Positions 23,215-32,335 are shown, numbered from the stretch's first letter. The stretch is DNA of 46,252 bases from Gemmatimonadota bacterium (GCA_020350425.1 CP070716.1:148996-195247), one strand, 5' to 3'. Notes: generated from the letters alone by a model not told the origin. A program made the numbers and translations.

Positions 23215-24149
23215 CGGGCATGACCCGCCGCGGGTTCGTCGAGACGACCGGCGCCTTCCTGGCCGCCGCGCTCGCGCGACCCGCCTCCGCCACCTCGCGC
23301 CACGTGGATACCCAGGCGCGTGAGCCGCTCTTCCGGATCTCCCTCGCCGAATGGTCCCTGCACCGCAGCATCGAGGCGGGACGGTGCGACAACCTCGACT
23401 TCCCGGTCGTCGCGCGGCGCGATTACGCATTCGACGCAGTGGAGTACGTGAACACCTTCTTCCGGGGCATGGAGCGGGACGCGGCCTACCTGCGAGAGCT
23501 CCGGACCCGGGCGGACGACCACGGCGTCACGAGCCTCCTCATCATGTGCGACGGCGAGGGAGCCGTGGGTGATCCGAACGAGCGCGCGCGCGCGACTGCC
23601 GTCGAGAACCACTACCGCTGGGTCGAGGCGGCGCAGTACCTGGGCTGCCACTCGATTCGCGTCAACGCCCAGTCGGAGGGAAGCCCCACGCAGCAGCGTG
23701 CGCTGGCGGTCGACGGCCTGCGGAGGATCACCGAGTTCGCCGCTGAGCGCGACATCAGCGTGCTGGTGGAGAATCACGGGGGTCTCTCCTCGAACGGCGG
23801 GTGGCTCGCCGGCGTGATTGCCGCGGTGGGTCACCCCGGCTGCGGCACCCTGCCCGACTTCGGCAACTTCGAGTTGAGTGACGGCGAGTGGTACGACCGC
23901 TACCAGGGCGTCGGGGAGCTGATGCCGTTCGCCAAGGCCGTGAGCGCCAAGTCGCACGAGTTCGACGCGCAGGGCAACGAGCGACACACCGAGTACGGAC
24001 GGATGCTCCGCATCGTGCTGGACGCCGGCTACCGCGGTCACATCGGGATCGAGTACGAGGGGACCGGGCTGAGCGAACCGGACGGGATTCGCGCGACCAA
24101 GGCGCTGCTCGAGCGAACGCGTACGGAACTGGAAGGGGCCTATCGCTGA
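23211..24149 (+). CDS. Tat-exported sugar phosphate isomerase/epimerase-like TIM barrel protein
   Basis: 312 residues. It begins with a twin-arginine signal ([19 protein letters not shown]). The xylose-isomerase-like TIM barrel follows, with the metal-site glutamates and histidine in [17 protein letters not shown], the acidic PDFGNF strand end, the segment AKSHEFD and the final IGIEYEG. Such proteins isomerise or epimerise sugars or act on 3-keto-sugars in periplasmic catabolism. It heads a set with two Gfo/Idh/MocA oxidoreductases and a DUF1080 protein, which supports a role in 3-keto-glycoside breakdown. Confidence 0.85.
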   Translation: MTGMTRRGFVETTGAFLAAALARPASATSRHVDTQAREPLFRISLAEWSLHRSIEAGRCDNLDFPVVARRDYAFDAVEYVNTFFRGMERDAAYLRELRTRADDHGVTSLLIMCDGEGAVGDPNERARATAVENHYRWVEAAQYLGCHSIRVNAQSEGSPTQQRALAVDGLRRITEFAAERDISVLVENHGGLSSNGGWLAGVIAAVGHPGCGTLPDFGNFELSDGEWYDRYQGVGELMPFAKAVSAKSHEFDAQGNERHTEYGRMLRIVLDAGYRGHIGIEYEGTGLSEPDGIRATKALLERTRTELEGAYR

Positions 24150-24220
24150 TCGCTCGCCTGGCCGCCCGCGGTGAGCCGCTGATACATTCTGGAAGTCCTT
24201 CACCCGGGCCTGAGGCCTGA

Positions 24221-25252
24221 GTGCGAATGACCCAGACGACCCCGACCGCTCGCAAGCTCGCGGCCCTCCAGGGCCTGGGATTCGAGCGCACGGACTCCAC
24301 GCCCGTGGCGACCGAGGCGGTCCGGCTGACCCGCCGAGCCTTCAGAGTCGCCAGTACGCGGCCAGCCATGGGGACGCTCGTCTCCATCTGCACGATCGCC
24401 CCGTCGCAGGAGCGGGCCGAAGAGGCCATCGGTCGGGCGCTCGAGGAGATGGACCGGCTGATCGCGATGTTCAGCCGATTCGAGGGGACCTCGGCGGTCT
24501 CGGAGCTCAACGCAGCGGGCCGGCTGGACCGCTCTCCACCCGAAGTCGCTCACCTCCTTTCGCGCTCCCTCGGGTACCACGAACTGAGCGGTGGCGCGTT
24601 CGACATCACCGTCGAGCCGCTGGTGGACCTCTTCCGGGAGCAGCTCGACCACGCGACGCGGCGCGAGCCGACGCCGGCCGAGATCAGGGATGCGCTGGAG
24701 CTGGTGGGCTCGCACTACCTCACCCTCTCGCCGGGCGGCGTGCGTTTCGCGAAGGCCGGCATGGGGATCACCCTCGACGGGGTCGCCAAGGGCTACATCG
24801 TGGACGCCGTGGCCCGAGTGCTCCGCCAACACGGGATCGAGCGCTATCTGATCAACGCGGGCGGCGATATCAGGGCGGGCGGGCGCAAGGCGCGTCGGAG
24901 GCCGTGGACGGTCGGGGTGCAGGATCCGTCGAAGAGCGGATCGTTCCCCGACACGATTCATCTGACCGATGCCGCGGTCGCCACCTCGGGCACCTATGAG
25001 CGGTACCGCCACATCGTGAGCTCGGAGACCGGACGCTCGCCTACCACGAGCGCCAGCGTCTCGGTCGTTGCGCCCAGCGCCATGGCGGCCGACGCTCTCG
25101 CCACTGCGGTTTTCGTGATGGAGCCGCGGCAGGGAATCGAGTTCATCAACTCCCTCTCCAAATGCGAATGTCTCATCATCGACGACAACGGATCGCAACT
25201 GACGTCCAGAGGATGGAGGAGCAGACGGAACCATGACCCGACCATCGCCTGA
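24221..25252 (+). CDS. apbE: FAD:protein FMN transferase (ApbE family)
   Basis: 343 residues with the ApbE motifs in order: MGTLVSI, SRFEGTSAVSELNAAG, GAFDITVEPLVDLF, GITLDGVAKGYIVDAV, INAGGDIRAGG, AVATSGTYERY and DALATAVFV. ApbE covalently attaches FMN to a Ser/Thr of target flavoproteins, normally outside the cytoplasm. There is no obvious signal or lipobox in the first 40 residues (LAALQGLGFERTDSTP), which is unusual. The GTG at 24221 has GAGG upstream; an ATG at 24227 is an alternative. It overlaps the DoxX start by 20 bases. No FMN-binding-domain partner is visible in the window. Confidence 0.92.
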   Translation: MRMTQTTPTARKLAALQGLGFERTDSTPVATEAVRLTRRAFRVASTRPAMGTLVSICTIAPSQERAEEAIGRALEEMDRLIAMFSRFEGTSAVSELNAAGRLDRSPPEVAHLLSRSLGYHELSGGAFDITVEPLVDLFREQLDHATRREPTPAEIRDALELVGSHYLTLSPGGVRFAKAGMGITLDGVAKGYIVDAVARVLRQHGIERYLINAGGDIRAGGRKARRRPWTVGVQDPSKSGSFPDTIHLTDAAVATSGTYERYRHIVSSETGRSPTTSASVSVVAPSAMAADALATAVFVMEPRQGIEFINSLSKCECLIIDDNGSQLTSRGWRSRRNHDPTIA

Positions 25253-25658
25253 AGCGGAGCGCGCGGCCTTCCGCGGCTACACCAACTTCCAGAAGACCGC
25301 GCTGGTGTTGCTGCGGATCTTCATCGGCTGGCACTTCTTCTACGAGGGCCTCGCCAAGCTCATCAACCCCTACTGGACCTCGGCCGGATACCTCGTCGAG
25401 TCGCAGTGGTGGTTCAAGGGATTGTTCTTGCGCGTGGCCACCGACACCACAGCTCTTGCCGTCGTGGATTTCCTGAATGTCTGGGGCCTCATCCTGATCG
25501 GATTGGGCCTGATGCTGGGGATGTTCGCGCGCCCTGCCACGATTGCCGGGATCGTGCTCCTCGCCTTGTACTACATCTCCGCCCCCCCGTTTGCCGGTTA
25601 CACGTACGGGATCCCGGCCGAGGGGAGCTACCTCGTCGTCAACAAGGTGCTGATCTAG
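25233..25658 (+). CDS. DoxX family membrane protein, shortened by an in-frame amber stop
   Basis: 141 residues up to TAG at 25656-25658: FQKTALVLLRIFIGWHFFYEGLAKL, three further membrane segments, and the end GSYLVVNKVLI. The DoxX family normally continues with a fourth helix. Here the same frame after the stop encodes exactly that (LVAMCVLLGFPTSRVFGLD). Where relatives have 'NKNLIE', a GAG codon would give TAG by one change. So the gene is either disrupted, read through, or mis-sequenced. DoxX proteins are small membrane proteins often linked to redox processes. Confidence 0.75.
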   Translation: MTRPSPEAERAAFRGYTNFQKTALVLLRIFIGWHFFYEGLAKLINPYWTSAGYLVESQWWFKGLFLRVATDTTALAVVDFLNVWGLILIGLGLMLGMFARPATIAGIVLLALYYISAPPFAGYTYGIPAEGSYLVVNKVLI

Positions 25659-25793
25659 CTGGTCGCGATGTGCGTGTTGCTCGGCTTCCCGACCAGCAGG
25701 GTGTTCGGCCTGGACGGGCTGATCCCCTTCGAACGACTGATGTTCTGGAGGCGCACGTCCGCATCGGCCGCGCCGACCCTGGCCCAAGCGTGA
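25659..25793 (+). pseudogene. Detached 3' part of the DoxX gene after the amber stop
   Basis: In frame with the DoxX gene, the 45 codons after TAG at 25656-25658 encode LVAMCVLLGFPTSRVFGLDG, then LIPFERLMFWRRTSASAAPT, and end at TGA 25791-25793. The first part is the expected last membrane helix and the typical 'GLDxLI' ending of the family. There is no start or ribosome site of its own. Confidence 0.7.
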
Positions 25794-25805
25794 GGGGAAC
25801 GTACG

Positions 25806-27404
25806 ATGACTGACCACAACACGACCGACACACACGACGCGCCGACCACGTCCGGAGAGAGCGGCATCAGCCGCCGCGGGCTCCTCAAGGCGCTGGTCTC
25901 GATCCCCTTCTTCGGCGCGTTCTTCTACAGCTTCTTCAAGAAGAAGGCGGTCGACGACGCCAGGCGAACCGCCATCATGGAAGAACTCGGCGTCGGCGAG
26001 CGCGGACCGGCGATCATTCCCGAGATGATCTCCAGGCCCCCTGGGGAGCGTCTCAGGGTGGGAATCATCGGATTCGGCGGCGAGGGCGAGTCGCTCATTC
26101 GCAACGCCGGCTTCGCACACCCCGACTGGGTCGAGCAGGCGCGCGAGGATGCCGCGAGGGACCCCCGCAACAAGAACCTCGAGGTGTACCTGAGCCAGCG
26201 GGATTTGAACATCGCCATCACTGCGGTGTGCGACGTGTTCGACGTGCGGGCCGAACGGGCGATCGCCGCGTCGCAGGTAGCCGTTCGGTCGGGCGGTGGT
26301 CCCGCGATGCCGGCGGCCAAGCGCTACCGGCGTTACGGGGATCTCATCGCGAGCGGCGATTGCGACGCCGTGATCATCGCGACGCCCGATCACTGGCACT
26401 CTCGGATGACAATCGAGGCGGTGAGGGCGGGCCTCCACGTCTACTGCGAGAAGTGCCTGACCCGCACGGAGGAGGAGGCGCACGCGGTTTACGATGCGGT
26501 CACCAACTCCGACGTGGTCTTCCAGTTGGGACACCAGAACCGCCAGTCGGAAGCGCACATGAAGGCGCGTGAGGTGATTGAGGCCGGTATTCTCGGCCCG
26601 ATCACGCTGGTCGAGGGCACGACCAACCGCAACACGCCGTGGGGCGCGTGGGTGTGGGACATCCACGAAGAGGGTAATCCAGACACGATCGACTGGGACC
26701 AGTTCCAGGGCCCGGCGCCGAACAAGGTGCCTTTCAACCTGGAGCGCTTCTTCCGCTGGCGCTGCTGGTACGACTACGGCACCGGCCTCTCGGGCGACCT
26801 GCTCTCGCACGAGTACGACGCGGTCAATCAGATCCTGCAGATGGGCATTCCGAAGTCGGCGGTGGCGTCGGGGGGCCTCTACTACTTCAAGGACGGCCGC
26901 GATGTGCCTGACGTGTTCCAATCCGTCTATGAGTACCCAGACCGCGACCTGACCTTCGTGTACAGCGCGACGCTCGCGAGCGGCATGCACCGCGGCCTCA
27001 AGTTCATGGGCCACGATGCGTGGATGCAGGTGGGCGGCACACTCACCGTGTCCGCCGAGCACGATTCCACGCGCTACGAGGAGAAGATCGACAGCGGAAT
27101 CATCGATCCTGCGCGCCCCATGTTCACCTACCAGCCAGGCTTCCGGGGGATCGACGCCGTCACCTCGGCCACGGCCGAATACTTCGCGAGCAGAGGACTG
27201 CTCTACACCTACCGTGGCGGACGACGCGTGTCGGCCTACCACCTGCTGATCGACGAGTGGCTCGACGTGATCAGGAACGGTGGGGTCACGAGCTGCAACA
27301 TCGAACGTGCCTTCGAGGAGGCGATCACCTGCCACATGGCCACGCGCTCGTATCTGGAGGGCCGCAAGGTCGAGTGGGATCCGGTGCGCCGCAGGATCGT
27401 GTAG
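25806..27404 (+). CDS. Tat-exported Gfo/Idh/MocA family oxidoreductase
   Basis: 532 residues. A twin-arginine signal (SRRGLLKALVSIPFFGAFF, R23-R24) is followed by the Rossmann domain (VGIIGFGGEGES at about 84), DAVIIATPDHWHS, and the catalytic-lysine motif VYCEKCLTRTEEEA, in which the usual EKP is EKC (about 214-217). The C-terminal dehydrogenase domain has GHQNRQS and SHEYDAVNQIL. NAD(P)-dependent members oxidise sugars, inositols or glycosides; exported ones are linked to 3-keto-sugar pathways. It lies between DoxX and an MFS transporter in the same direction. Confidence 0.9.
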   Translation: MTDHNTTDTHDAPTTSGESGISRRGLLKALVSIPFFGAFFYSFFKKKAVDDARRTAIMEELGVGERGPAIIPEMISRPPGERLRVGIIGFGGEGESLIRNAGFAHPDWVEQAREDAARDPRNKNLEVYLSQRDLNIAITAVCDVFDVRAERAIAASQVAVRSGGGPAMPAAKRYRRYGDLIASGDCDAVIIATPDHWHSRMTIEAVRAGLHVYCEKCLTRTEEEAHAVYDAVTNSDVVFQLGHQNRQSEAHMKAREVIEAGILGPITLVEGTTNRNTPWGAWVWDIHEEGNPDTIDWDQFQGPAPNKVPFNLERFFRWRCWYDYGTGLSGDLLSHEYDAVNQILQMGIPKSAVASGGLYYFKDGRDVPDVFQSVYEYPDRDLTFVYSATLASGMHRGLKFMGHDAWMQVGGTLTVSAEHDSTRYEEKIDSGIIDPARPMFTYQPGFRGIDAVTSATAEYFASRGLLYTYRGGRRVSAYHLLIDEWLDVIRNGGVTSCNIERAFEEAITCHMATRSYLEGRKVEWDPVRRRIV

Positions 27405-27450
27405 CGCCCGGTGACGCAGCGACGAACTCTGACGCCAGGGAGCGTATGAC

Positions 27451-28680
27451 GTGAGCGCCAAGACCCGACTCGGCATCATGATGTTCCTGCAGTACGCCAT
27501 CTGGGGCGCCTGGGCCCCTGTGCTGTCGTCCTACCTCATCAACGACGTGGGCTTCAGCGGCGGGCAGGTGGGCTGGATCTACGCGCTCCTCCCGCTGGCC
27601 ACGATCATCTCTCCCTTCGTGGGCGGCCAAGTGGCGGATCGCTACTTCTCGTCCGAGAAAGTGATCGGGTTTCTCGCCTTCACCGGCGGCCTGCTGCTCA
27701 TCGCCGTGTCGCGCACGACCGATTACGGCGTCATGTTCGGGCTGATGCTCGCCTACTGCCTGCTATACGCCCCCACGCTCGCCCTCACCAACTCCATCGC
27801 CATGATCAATCTCGAGGATTCCGAGAAGGAGTTCGGCGGGATCCGGGTGTGGGGGACGCTCGGGTGGATCGCGGCGGGATGGGCACTCACCGGTTGGCGC
27901 TGGCTGGGCGACAACGCGAGCGTGCCGGTCGCCCAGGGCGACACGCTGCTCCTGGCCGGCATCATCTCGCTCGTGATGGGGGTGCAAGCGCTGACGCTGC
28001 CGCACACCCCGCCCGCCAAGGAAGGCGTGAAGCCGTGGGCCTTCCTCGAGTCGCTGAAGATGCTCCGCCTCAAGCAGTTCGCGATCTTCGTGGGGATCAC
28101 CTTCGTGGTCGCGACCGAGCTCGAGTTCTACTACATCCTCACGGCGCCGTTCCTCGAATCGGAGGGGATCGGCGTGTCGAGCACGAACGTGCCCGCCGTC
28201 ATGACCGTGGCGCAACTCGCCGAGATCTTCGTCATGGCGTTCCTGCTCGCGCGTTTCCTCAAGAAGTACGGCATGCGGAAGACGCTGGCCTTCGGCGTGG
28301 TCGCCTGGCCGGTGCGCTACATCATCTTCGCCATCGGTGCGCCCGCATGGCTGGTCATCGCCTCGTTGGCGCTGCACGGCTTCTGCTACGTGTTCTTCTT
28401 CGTCGCCGCGTTCATCTACGTCGACAAGGTCGCCCCGCCCGACATCCGGGCCTCCGCCCAGGGCCTCATCGCCATCGTCGCACTCGGCCTCGGGCGGTTC
28501 CTGGGCAGTCTCTTCGCGGGCACCATCAGGGACGTCTTCACGACGGGGACCGAGACGAATTGGACGCACGTGTTCCTCGTGCCCTGCGCGCTGACCCTGC
28601 TCTGTGCGGTGGCATTCCTCCTGTTCTTCCGTGAGGAACCAGCGGAACCGGAGCCGCTGGCGGCTCCCACCACGACGTAA
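27451..28680 (+). CDS. MFS transporter, nucleoside:H+ symporter type
   Basis: 409 residues with about twelve hydrophobic segments. It begins LGIMMFLQYAIWGAWAPVLS, and the FGGIRVWGTLGWIAAGWAL region is characteristic of the NupG/XapB-like nucleoside symporter group. The central loop is short (LPHTPPAKEGVKPW). In catabolic operons such proteins often import sugar or glycoside products rather than nucleosides. The GTG at 27451 is used. It is flanked by two Gfo/Idh/MocA genes, which suggests uptake of the sugar they oxidise. Confidence 0.87.
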   Translation: MSAKTRLGIMMFLQYAIWGAWAPVLSSYLINDVGFSGGQVGWIYALLPLATIISPFVGGQVADRYFSSEKVIGFLAFTGGLLLIAVSRTTDYGVMFGLMLAYCLLYAPTLALTNSIAMINLEDSEKEFGGIRVWGTLGWIAAGWALTGWRWLGDNASVPVAQGDTLLLAGIISLVMGVQALTLPHTPPAKEGVKPWAFLESLKMLRLKQFAIFVGITFVVATELEFYYILTAPFLESEGIGVSSTNVPAVMTVAQLAEIFVMAFLLARFLKKYGMRKTLAFGVVAWPVRYIIFAIGAPAWLVIASLALHGFCYVFFFVAAFIYVDKVAPPDIRASAQGLIAIVALGLGRFLGSLFAGTIRDVFTTGTETNWTHVFLVPCALTLLCAVAFLLFFREEPAEPEPLAAPTTT

Positions 28681-28694
28681 GCCATCGAAAGGCG

Positions 28695-29954
28695 GTGACG
28701 GTGACGGGAGTGAGGCAGCGACTCGGCGTGGGAATGATCGGCGGCGGATTCGTCGGGAGGTTCCACATCCGCTCATGGCTCGGCGTGCGCGATTCGGACG
28801 TCTTGGGGGTCGTGAGCCGGCGCAAGACGACAGCCGAGGAGGCGGCGGCGCTCGCCGCAGGAATCGGGGTCGGCGACGCGAGGGTGTTCGGCTCGGTGAC
28901 CGAGATGGTTGCCGACCCCTCGATCAACGCGCTCTGGATCCTCGCACCCAACTTCACCCGCATCGAGATCATGGAGGAGATCGCCCACGCCATCGAGACG
29001 GGGAAAGGCGAGCTGGTGGGTATCGCGTGCGAGAAGCCGCTGGGCCGCAACGCGGCCGAGGCACGCCGGATGCTCGAGCTCGCCGAGCGGTGCGGCCTGC
29101 TCCACGGCTACCTGGAGAACCAGCTATTCTCGCCGGCGGTCGTCCGCGGGAAGGACATTCTGTGGGCCCGCGGGGCGGCGCTCACCGGCCCGCCCTATCT
29201 CGCGCGCGCCGCAGAGGAGCACAGCGGTCCGCACATGCCGTGGTTCTGGGAGGGGGAGCTCCAGGGCGGCGGCGTGTTGAACGACATGATGTGCCACTCG
29301 GTAGAGGTGGCGCGCTTCCTGCTCACCCCGCCCGGCGCGCCGCGTGAAGCGCTCACGCCGGTGAAGGTCACGGCGCACACCTCGTGCCTCAAGTGGCAGG
29401 AGCCACGGTATGCCGCCCAGCTCGCGGCCCGGAGCGACGGAGCGGTCGACTACCTCGAGCGACCCGCCGAAGATTTCGCCCGGGCGCTCGTGGAATACCG
29501 GGATCGCGAGGGGAAGGAGCGTGTGGTGGAGGCCACCACGTCGTGGTGCTTCGTGGGCGCCGGGCTGCGCCTCTCCATGGAGCTCCTGGGGCCGGAGTAC
29601 TCCATGACGGTGAACACCCTGGACGCCGGCCCGCGCCTGTTCTTCTCGCGGGAGGTGAGCGGAGCGGCGGGCGAGGATCTGGTCGAGAAGCAGAACGCCG
29701 AGATGGGGCTGATGCCGGTCGTGAGCGACGAAGAGAGCGAGTACGGCTACGTGGGAGAGAACCGCCACATGGTGCAGTCGTTCCTCGCCGGAAAGCCCCC
29801 CTCGGAGACCTTCGCCGACGGGGTGAACGTGACGGAGCTGCTCATGTCCGCGTACATGAGCGCCGAGCAGGAGCGCACGATTCCCTTCCCGCCCCCGGGG
29901 CTCGAGTCGTTCGTGCCTGCCGTGGCGCGGGGAGAGTGGAACCCACGGAAGTGA
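28695..29954 (+). CDS. Cytoplasmic Gfo/Idh/MocA family oxidoreductase
   Basis: 419 residues without signal peptide. Dinucleotide-binding motif VGMIGGGFVGRFHI (about 12-25), then SINALWILAPNF, the catalytic IACEKPLGRNAAEARRM with intact EKP (about 113-115), and the dehydrogenase-domain signature PHMPWFWEGELQGGGVLNDM and MCHSVEVA. Compared with the exported paralogue at 25806 it looks canonical. Starts are GTG at 28695 or 28701; the second has better spacing from AAAGG. It would oxidise the imported sugar in the cytoplasm. Confidence 0.9.
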   Translation: MTVTGVRQRLGVGMIGGGFVGRFHIRSWLGVRDSDVLGVVSRRKTTAEEAAALAAGIGVGDARVFGSVTEMVADPSINALWILAPNFTRIEIMEEIAHAIETGKGELVGIACEKPLGRNAAEARRMLELAERCGLLHGYLENQLFSPAVVRGKDILWARGAALTGPPYLARAAEEHSGPHMPWFWEGELQGGGVLNDMMCHSVEVARFLLTPPGAPREALTPVKVTAHTSCLKWQEPRYAAQLAARSDGAVDYLERPAEDFARALVEYRDREGKERVVEATTSWCFVGAGLRLSMELLGPEYSMTVNTLDAGPRLFFSREVSGAAGEDLVEKQNAEMGLMPVVSDEESEYGYVGENRHMVQSFLAGKPPSETFADGVNVTELLMSAYMSAEQERTIPFPPPGLESFVPAVARGEWNPRK

Positions 29955-29964
29955 GACCGGGACG

Positions 29965-30633
29965 ATGAAGCGCACACGCACGATTGCCACGCGGCTGGCG
30001 GCGCTCGTCATCGCGCTGGGGACGCTGACGCAATGCGGCGGCGCGCAGGAGCGCGAAGGGTACGACCAGTTGCTTCGCTCGCACGACGGCCGCTACAACA
30101 AGCACGGCTGGAACCACTACGGACCGGGCTACTTCGAGCTAGACCCCGCGAACGGCGTGCTCACCGCCCGCGGTGGGATGGGGCTGTTCTGGTATGCCGC
30201 GAAGCAATACGGGGACTTCGTGTTGGAATTGGAGTTCCGCTGCACCGACCGCGCCAACAACTCCGGCGTGTTCCTTCGTGTGCCGGAGATGCCGGTGAGC
30301 GACGACTACATCTACCACAGCTTCGAGATCCAGATCGACGATGCCAGCGAGGGGATTCACCAGACCGGAGGCGTGTACGACGCCGAGGCCCCCGCGGCAC
30401 TCGCCTCGCGGCCACCCGGCGAGTGGAACCACTACCGGATCGCGTTCGTCGGCAACCGCATCACGGTCGATCTGAACGGGCAGCGCGTGGTGGACTGGGA
30501 GGCGGAGCCGAGCGGCAAGGTCGAGGACTTCGCGCCGCGCGGCTACATCGGGTTGCAGAATCACGACGACGGGAGCCCGGTGCAGTTCAGGAACATCTAT
30601 GTCCGGGAGGTCTCGGCGGCAGGGAGCCGATAG
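29965..30633 (+). CDS. DUF1080 (3-keto-disaccharide hydrolase) lipoprotein
   Basis: 222 residues. A lipoprotein signal ends ALGTLTQCGG. The mature part is a single DUF1080 jelly roll: GMGLFWYAAKQYGDFVLELEF, NNSGVFLRVPE, the pair YHSFEIQIDD, GVYDAEAP, EWNHYRIAFVGNRITVDLNG and GYIGLQNHDD. DUF1080 proteins cleave 3-keto-glycosides after oxidation by Gfo/Idh-type enzymes. It starts 10 bases after the second oxidoreductase and closes the catabolic operon. Confidence 0.9.
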   Translation: MKRTRTIATRLAALVIALGTLTQCGGAQEREGYDQLLRSHDGRYNKHGWNHYGPGYFELDPANGVLTARGGMGLFWYAAKQYGDFVLELEFRCTDRANNSGVFLRVPEMPVSDDYIYHSFEIQIDDASEGIHQTGGVYDAEAPAALASRPPGEWNHYRIAFVGNRITVDLNGQRVVDWEAEPSGKVEDFAPRGYIGLQNHDDGSPVQFRNIYVREVSAAGSR

Positions 30634-30675
30634 GGCCCGCCGTCCGGCGCGCTGCCGGTCGGGGTCCGGCGCGGA

Positions 30676-31071
30676 ATGCGAGCCCTGAGCAGCCAGCTCA
30701 CGCACAAGGGGCGAAACGTCGCCTTCGTCCTACTCGGCGCTGCGGCGCTCGTGCTGAAGCCGCACTACGCCGGGCCCCTCGAAGCGGCGGTGCACGCTCA
30801 CGGCGGCAACGTCGCCGCCTCCTTCGCGGTCTATTTCATTCTCTCATTCGTGAACCTCGGCACACCGTTCACGAGGCTGCGGACGGCGGGTCTGGCGCTC
30901 CTTGTGGTCGAGGCCTTCGAGCTCACCGACGGCTTCGGGCTGATGGCGAACGTGTACGACCCGTGGGACCTCGCCGCGAACGTGCTCGGGGTGGCGCTCG
31001 CCGTGACGGTGGACGGCCTCGCCGCACGACTTGCGGCATCGCGCGTGGCACTCTTTCGTAGAAGCAGCTGA
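30676..31071 (+). CDS. Small membrane protein
   Basis: 131 residues with about four short hydrophobic segments (VAFVLLGAAALVLKPHYAGP, SFAVYFILSFVNLG, a third at TAGLALLVVEAFELTDGFG and a fourth at ANVLGVALAVTVDGLA). The phrase NVYDPWDLAANVLGVALA recalls small VanZ/DUF2809-like proteins, but I am not sure of the family. The ATG at 30676 follows a GC-rich gap of 42 bases after the DUF1080 gene. Function unknown. Confidence 0.7.
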   Translation: MRALSSQLTHKGRNVAFVLLGAAALVLKPHYAGPLEAAVHAHGGNVAASFAVYFILSFVNLGTPFTRLRTAGLALLVVEAFELTDGFGLMANVYDPWDLAANVLGVALAVTVDGLAARLAASRVALFRRSS

Positions 31072-31137
31072 ACTCGCTGGAGCTGCCCGTGGAGCTCGCC
31101 CTCCTCGCCCAGAAGCCGCGCGCAGGCGCGTAGGCGC

Positions 31138-31875
31138 GTGGCCGTCTTCGAGTCCCTGTGGGTCGTAGGAGCCGCGTCGGTGCTCGCCGGCGCGGTCGCC
31201 GCAGTGTCCGGTTTCGGCATCGGGAGCCTGCTGACGCCCCTGCTGCTGCTCTCCATGCCCATTGCCGACGCCGTAGCGATCCTCGCGCTCCCCCACGCCG
31301 TGGCCACCACGATCCGCTGGCTCCGGCTGCGCGCGGATGTGGATCGGCCGACCTTCCGCCAGTTCGGCATTGCCAGCGCCGTTGGAGGCCTGGTGGGCGC
31401 GGCGCTCCAGGCGACGCTGGGGAGTCCAGTGCTTACGATCGTGCTCGCGTCGCTGCTCGTGACGGCCGGCACCACCGAGCTGGCCAACCGGCGTGTCCCC
31501 CTGCCTCGGACGCCGACCTGGCGTCTGCTCGGAGGCGTCCTGTCGGGGGTCTTCGGCGGCCTCGTGGGCAACCAGGGAGGGATTCGTGCCGCGGCATTGC
31601 TCGGGTTCCAGCTACCGCCGCGCCAGCTCGTGGCGACGGCCACCGCCGCCGCACTCCTCGTAGACGCCGCGAGACTCCCGATCTACTTCGCCTCAGCCGG
31701 CGACGTGATCGTCGCCGCCGCGCCGCTGTGGCTCACTTCCGCGGTCGGCGTTACCATCGGCACCTTTCTGGGCGTACCGGCGCTCAGCCACATTCCGGAA
31801 ACGACCTACCGACGGTTGGTTGGCGGGCTGCTGGCGGTCCTTGGGGTGGCGTTGTTCGCCGCGGCCGTGACTTGA
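31138..31875 (+). CDS. TauE/SafE family sulfite/anion exporter
   Basis: 245 residues, about eight hydrophobic segments, with the two-repeat TauE/SafE pattern: AVAAVSGFGIGSLLTPLLL and MPIADAVAILALPH in the first half; the second repeat begins GVLSGVFGGLVGNQGGIRAA, with the conserved G-GxxGG-x-R. Members export sulfite, sulfoacetate or related anions. The GTG at 31138 is the only reasonable start. No sulfur gene is adjacent, so the substrate is open. Confidence 0.85.
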   Translation: MAVFESLWVVGAASVLAGAVAAVSGFGIGSLLTPLLLLSMPIADAVAILALPHAVATTIRWLRLRADVDRPTFRQFGIASAVGGLVGAALQATLGSPVLTIVLASLLVTAGTTELANRRVPLPRTPTWRLLGGVLSGVFGGLVGNQGGIRAAALLGFQLPPRQLVATATAAALLVDAARLPIYFASAGDVIVAAAPLWLTSAVGVTIGTFLGVPALSHIPETTYRRLVGGLLAVLGVALFAAAVT

Positions 31876-31892
31876 ATCCCTGGAGGGGTATC

Positions 31893-32333
31893 GTGTCTGC
31901 CGAAGAGAACAAGCTGCTCGTGCGACGCTATTACGAGGAGGTGGTCAGCACCGGCAATGTCGATGCCCTCCCCCAATTCATCGCGCCCGAGTACGCCGAA
32001 GTGCACAACAACAGGAGACATCCGGTGGGGCTCGAAGGGGCAAAGGAGCACATCCTGGGTGTTCGCACCACGTATGCCGATCTTCGCATCACGGTCGAGC
32101 GGCAGATTGCCGAAGGCGAGTGGGTGGTGACGTGCGTGACTGCACGCGGGACCCACGAGGGCGTGTGGCTCGGCATGCGGCCGACCGGGAAGACACTGGA
32201 GATGACCGCCGTGAACGTCGATCGAGTGGTTGACGGGCGCATCGTAGAACATGGTGGCGCCGCCAACCTGCTGGAGCCGCTGCTGGAGATCGGAGCGATC
32301 AAAGCCACAGATCCAATAGAAGGAGAACGGTGA
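31893..32333 (+). CDS. SnoaL-like ester cyclase family protein
   Basis: 146 residues of the NTF2-like SnoaL polyketide-cyclase fold: NKLLVRRYYEEVVSTGNVDA, EYAEVHNNRRHP, GVRTTYADLRITVERQIAEG and the conserved GMRPTGKTLEMTAVNVDRV with VDGRIVEHGG. In most genomes these stand-alone proteins have no known substrate. The GTG at 31893 is preceded by TGGAGGGG. It is separated by 17 bases from the exporter and followed directly by the DUF5808 gene. Confidence 0.88.
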   Translation: MSAEENKLLVRRYYEEVVSTGNVDALPQFIAPEYAEVHNNRRHPVGLEGAKEHILGVRTTYADLRITVERQIAEGEWVVTCVTARGTHEGVWLGMRPTGKTLEMTAVNVDRVVDGRIVEHGGAANLLEPLLEIGAIKATDPIEGER

Positions 32334-32335
32334 CT

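Noticed and set aside
25176..27500. A 774-codon open frame on the minus strand across DoxX and the exported oxidoreductase
   Set aside because: It is antisense to genes with clear domains, is rich in Arg, His and Val as expected for a GC-rich shadow, and shows no family motif.
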